Positions 62,085 to 64,000 of a stretch of 64,000 nt of DNA are shown piece by piece (within the stretch, counting starts at the first letter, position 1; every line of letters starts with the position of its first letter). This stretch comes from CAWGCA01 sp963820955 (GTDB lineage: Bacteria; Pseudomonadota; Gammaproteobacteria; Chromatiales; Chromatiaceae), in the NCBI GenBank assembly GCA_963820955.1, contig CAWGCA010000033.1, positions 11,228 to 75,227 on the forward strand, in the 5' to 3' direction. A program made the translations under genes and the position numbers. The notes below the pieces were generated by a model, which was not told the origin of the DNA, did not search any database, and saw only the letters and a program-made list of their open reading frames with translations.

Positions 62085-64000
62085 TCACTCGTTGCGCAAT
62101 AGTGGCGCCGCCTTCTGACCCAGTGCCCGCCAGGTGCCGAGAAAACCTAGACCCAGGGTAATCGCCGTACACAACACAACGGTCGCAATCACGGCTGAAG
62201 GAACGAAAGTCCAGCTGGCTTCCATGACCCGGGTTACAACCGCCCAGGCGGTCAAGCTGCCGATTAACGCTGCGATAGCGGCGGTCAGCAACCCAAGCAG
62301 GCCATACTCCAACAAAAACGCCTGCAGTATGTCGCGCCGGGTAGCGCCCAGCACTTTCAACACGACACTGTCGTATACCCGTCGTCGATGCCCGGCCGCA
62401 ATTGCCCCGGCCAGGACCAGGGTACCCGCGATCAAGGTGACACTCGCTATCGAGCGGACAGCGGTACCTATCTTGCCCAGGATATCGTTGACCCGATCCA
62501 GCGCATCCTTGATTCGAATCACCGTGATATTGGGGAAACGACGCGTCAGTTCGCGCTGCACTTTCTCTTCCCCAGGCGCCGTTGAACCAATCGTTGCAAT
62601 ATAGGTATGCGGTGCATTCCGCAAGGGTTCAGGGGAAAACATGATCGCGAAGTTGATCTGCATACTGGTCCAATCCAGTTCCCGGATATTGGCTATCCTG
62701 GCCTTGATATCCCGGCCCAGCACATTCAATGTGATGCTATCACCAACACCGACCCCGAAACCCTTGTTGACGTCCCGGTGGATGGATATCAGAGGCGGAC
62801 CGGCGTAGTCATCGGCCCACCACTCACCTTCGACGAGGGTGGTATTCTCCGGTTTTTGAGCCGCGTAGCTCAACCCCCGATCACCGCGAATCATCCATTC
62901 ATATTGGGGATCCAGCAAGGCCTCCTCCGGTGGCAGCCCCTTGATGGAAACAATACGCCCCCGGAAGTACGGTACCTTTTCAAAGCCCTCAACCCCATCG
63001 ATGCCTTCCATGGCATGTTCGAAGGACGAGATCTGCTCCGATTGAATATCAATGAAAAAGAAGGCCGGCGCCTGCTCCGGAATACTCTCCCGCACCTGAC
63101 GCGACATATTGCCCTCGATGGAGATGATGGCCACCAAAACGGTCAGACCCAAGCCCAGCGACAAGACGACGTTCGCGGTCGACGCGCCTGGGCGTTGCAG
63201 ATTGGCCAGGGCCAGTCGCAATCCTGGGTGACGAGGCCGCCGCAATAATGCTGTTGCTCGTAGAATTGCCCAGGCAGCCAGCCGAAAGATCAGCATGGTG
63301 ATGGCGGCGCCGGCAACGAACCAGACGGCGAATCGAAGATTGTCCGCGGTACCGATCGCCAGCACTGCAAGCAATATGGCGCTGATCACGGTCATCACGA
63401 CATAAACCGGTCGTGGCCAGACCGCGCTGTGCGAAACGGTATCCCGAAACAGAGCAGCGGCCGGCACCTGATGCACTCGGGCCAGCGGCCAGACAGAAAA
63501 GACGATAGTAACCAGCAGGCCGAACAGCGCCGACAACAGAAGCGGGCCTGGATGGGCGGTGAGGGATAAATTAAATGGCAGCATTTCCTTCAGCAGCAGC
63601 GCCGCAAGTGGCGGCACCATAGCGCCCAGGACCAGCCCCACCCCGATACCGGCGCCGGCCAGCACCAGGATCTGGAGCATATATATCTGAAAAACCGTGC
63701 GGTTTGGTGCGCCCACACATTTGAGCATCGCGATGGTGCCCAGCTTGGTATCCAGATAGGCCTTTACTGCGTTGCTGACGCCAACGCCCCCGACCAGCAA
63801 TGCGGTCAATCCGACCAGGGTTAGAAACAGAGTGAGGCGGTCGACCATGCGCTCTACTGTGGGTGAGGCATTGCGAAAATCCCGCACTCGCCAGTTAGCG
63901 GCTGGAAAAGCCGTTTTCAGGTCGGCTTGATAGTCGTCTATGTCTTTACCGGGGAGCAGTTTCAAGCGATAGTGGTGATAGACCAGGCTGCCGGTCCGCA
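62085..64000 (-). CDS. ABC transporter permease, YbbP/FtsX-like family, C-terminal part
   Basis: The gene runs off the right end; the visible part has 638 codons in one open frame and no clear start (the preceding codons read RTGSLVYHHYRLKLLPG). It has two FtsX-like membrane domains: the first near residues 55-190 with a conserved VGGVGVSNAVKAYLDTKLGTIAMLKCVGA, the second near the C-terminus with RRRVYDSVVLKVLGATRRDILQAFLLEYGLLG. A large periplasmic domain lies between. The domain pair and length match the YbbP family of putative ABC permeases that pair with YbbA-type ATPases, which are not in the window. Its substrate is uncertain. Confidence 0.85.
   Translation of the reverse strand, partial: RTGSLVYHHYRLKLLPGKDIDDYQADLKTAFPAANWRVRDFRNASPTVERMVDRLTLFLTLVGLTALLVGGVGVSNAVKAYLDTKLGTIAMLKCVGAPNRTVFQIYMLQILVLAGAGIGVGLVLGAMVPPLAALLLKEMLPFNLSLTAHPGPLLLSALFGLLVTIVFSVWPLARVHQVPAAALFRDTVSHSAVWPRPVYVVMTVISAILLAVLAIGTADNLRFAVWFVAGAAITMLIFRLAAWAILRATALLRRPRHPGLRLALANLQRPGASTANVVLSLGLGLTVLVAIISIEGNMSRQVRESIPEQAPAFFFIDIQSEQISSFEHAMEGIDGVEGFEKVPYFRGRIVSIKGLPPEEALLDPQYEWMIRGDRGLSYAAQKPENTTLVEGEWWADDYAGPPLISIHRDVNKGFGVGVGDSITLNVLGRDIKARIANIRELDWTSMQINFAIMFSPEPLRNAPHTYIATIGSTAPGEEKVQRELTRRFPNITVIRIKDALDRVNDILGKIGTAVRSIASVTLIAGTLVLAGAIAAGHRRRVYDSVVLKVLGATRRDILQAFLLEYGLLGLLTAAIAALIGSLTAWAVVTRVMEASWTFVPSAVIATVVLCTAITLGLGFLGTWRALGQKAAPLLRNE

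Overview
The window is ordinary, densely packed chromosome of a Gammaproteobacterium. The evidence is gene order: trpF-trpB-trpA-accD-folC-dedD-cvpA-purF-metZ, leuC-leuD-leuB-asd-fimV-truA, rimP-nusA-infB-rbfA-truB-rpsO-pnp, and iscR-iscS-iscU-iscA-hscB-hscA-fdx-iscX followed upstream by cysE and trmJ. These are the arrangements seen in Pseudomonas, Chromatiales and relatives. A fumarate reductase start next to an RquA-type methyltransferase, a NosL-like lipoprotein and an HD-GYP protein suggest a facultatively anaerobic, metabolically flexible organism; placing it near sulfur-oxidizing Chromatiales-like lineages is only a guess. I see no rRNA, tRNA, CRISPR array, prophage or insertion sequence.

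Left part (1-13.6 kb): the first codons of frdA, a divergent rquA (rhodoquinone synthesis), a COQ10/START-like protein, a Na+/Ca2+ exchanger-type antiporter, a Rieske domain fused to a glutamate-synthase-like FMN domain, a NosL-like lipoprotein with a Met/Cys-bearing partner, a five-gene dipeptide/oligopeptide ABC importer and an alpha/beta hydrolase.

Middle part (13.7-36.8 kb): a methyltransferase and the metZ/purF/cvpA/dedD/folC/accD/trpA/trpB/trpF/truA/fimV/asd/leuB/leuD/leuC series, all on the minus strand, with a LysR-type regulator divergent from leuC. The frames of trpB, trpA and accD are broken many times within 2.2 kb; leuC is broken at least twice and pnp (further right) once. All are small indels in genes that are otherwise well conserved, so base-calling or assembly errors are the first explanation.

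At 33.4-37.7 kb lies the least familiar locus: an ECF sigma factor, a one-TM anti-sigma factor, a lipoprotein that carries the same C-terminal Cys-containing domain as the anti-sigma factor, an exported alpha/alpha-toroid-like protein, and a divergent exported protein with an uninterrupted run of 48 aspartates. This is my best candidate for an undescribed envelope-signalling system.

Right part (37.8-64 kb): an MFS transporter, aroC, a TolC-type outer-membrane protein, an M23 peptidase, an ABC exporter, the pnp-to-rimP translation/RNA operon with a terminator-rich leader, an HD-GYP phosphodiesterase, a 172-bp nested palindrome abutting iscX, the complete isc operon with a clear IscR binding site, cysE, trmJ, and an FtsX-like permease that runs off the right end.
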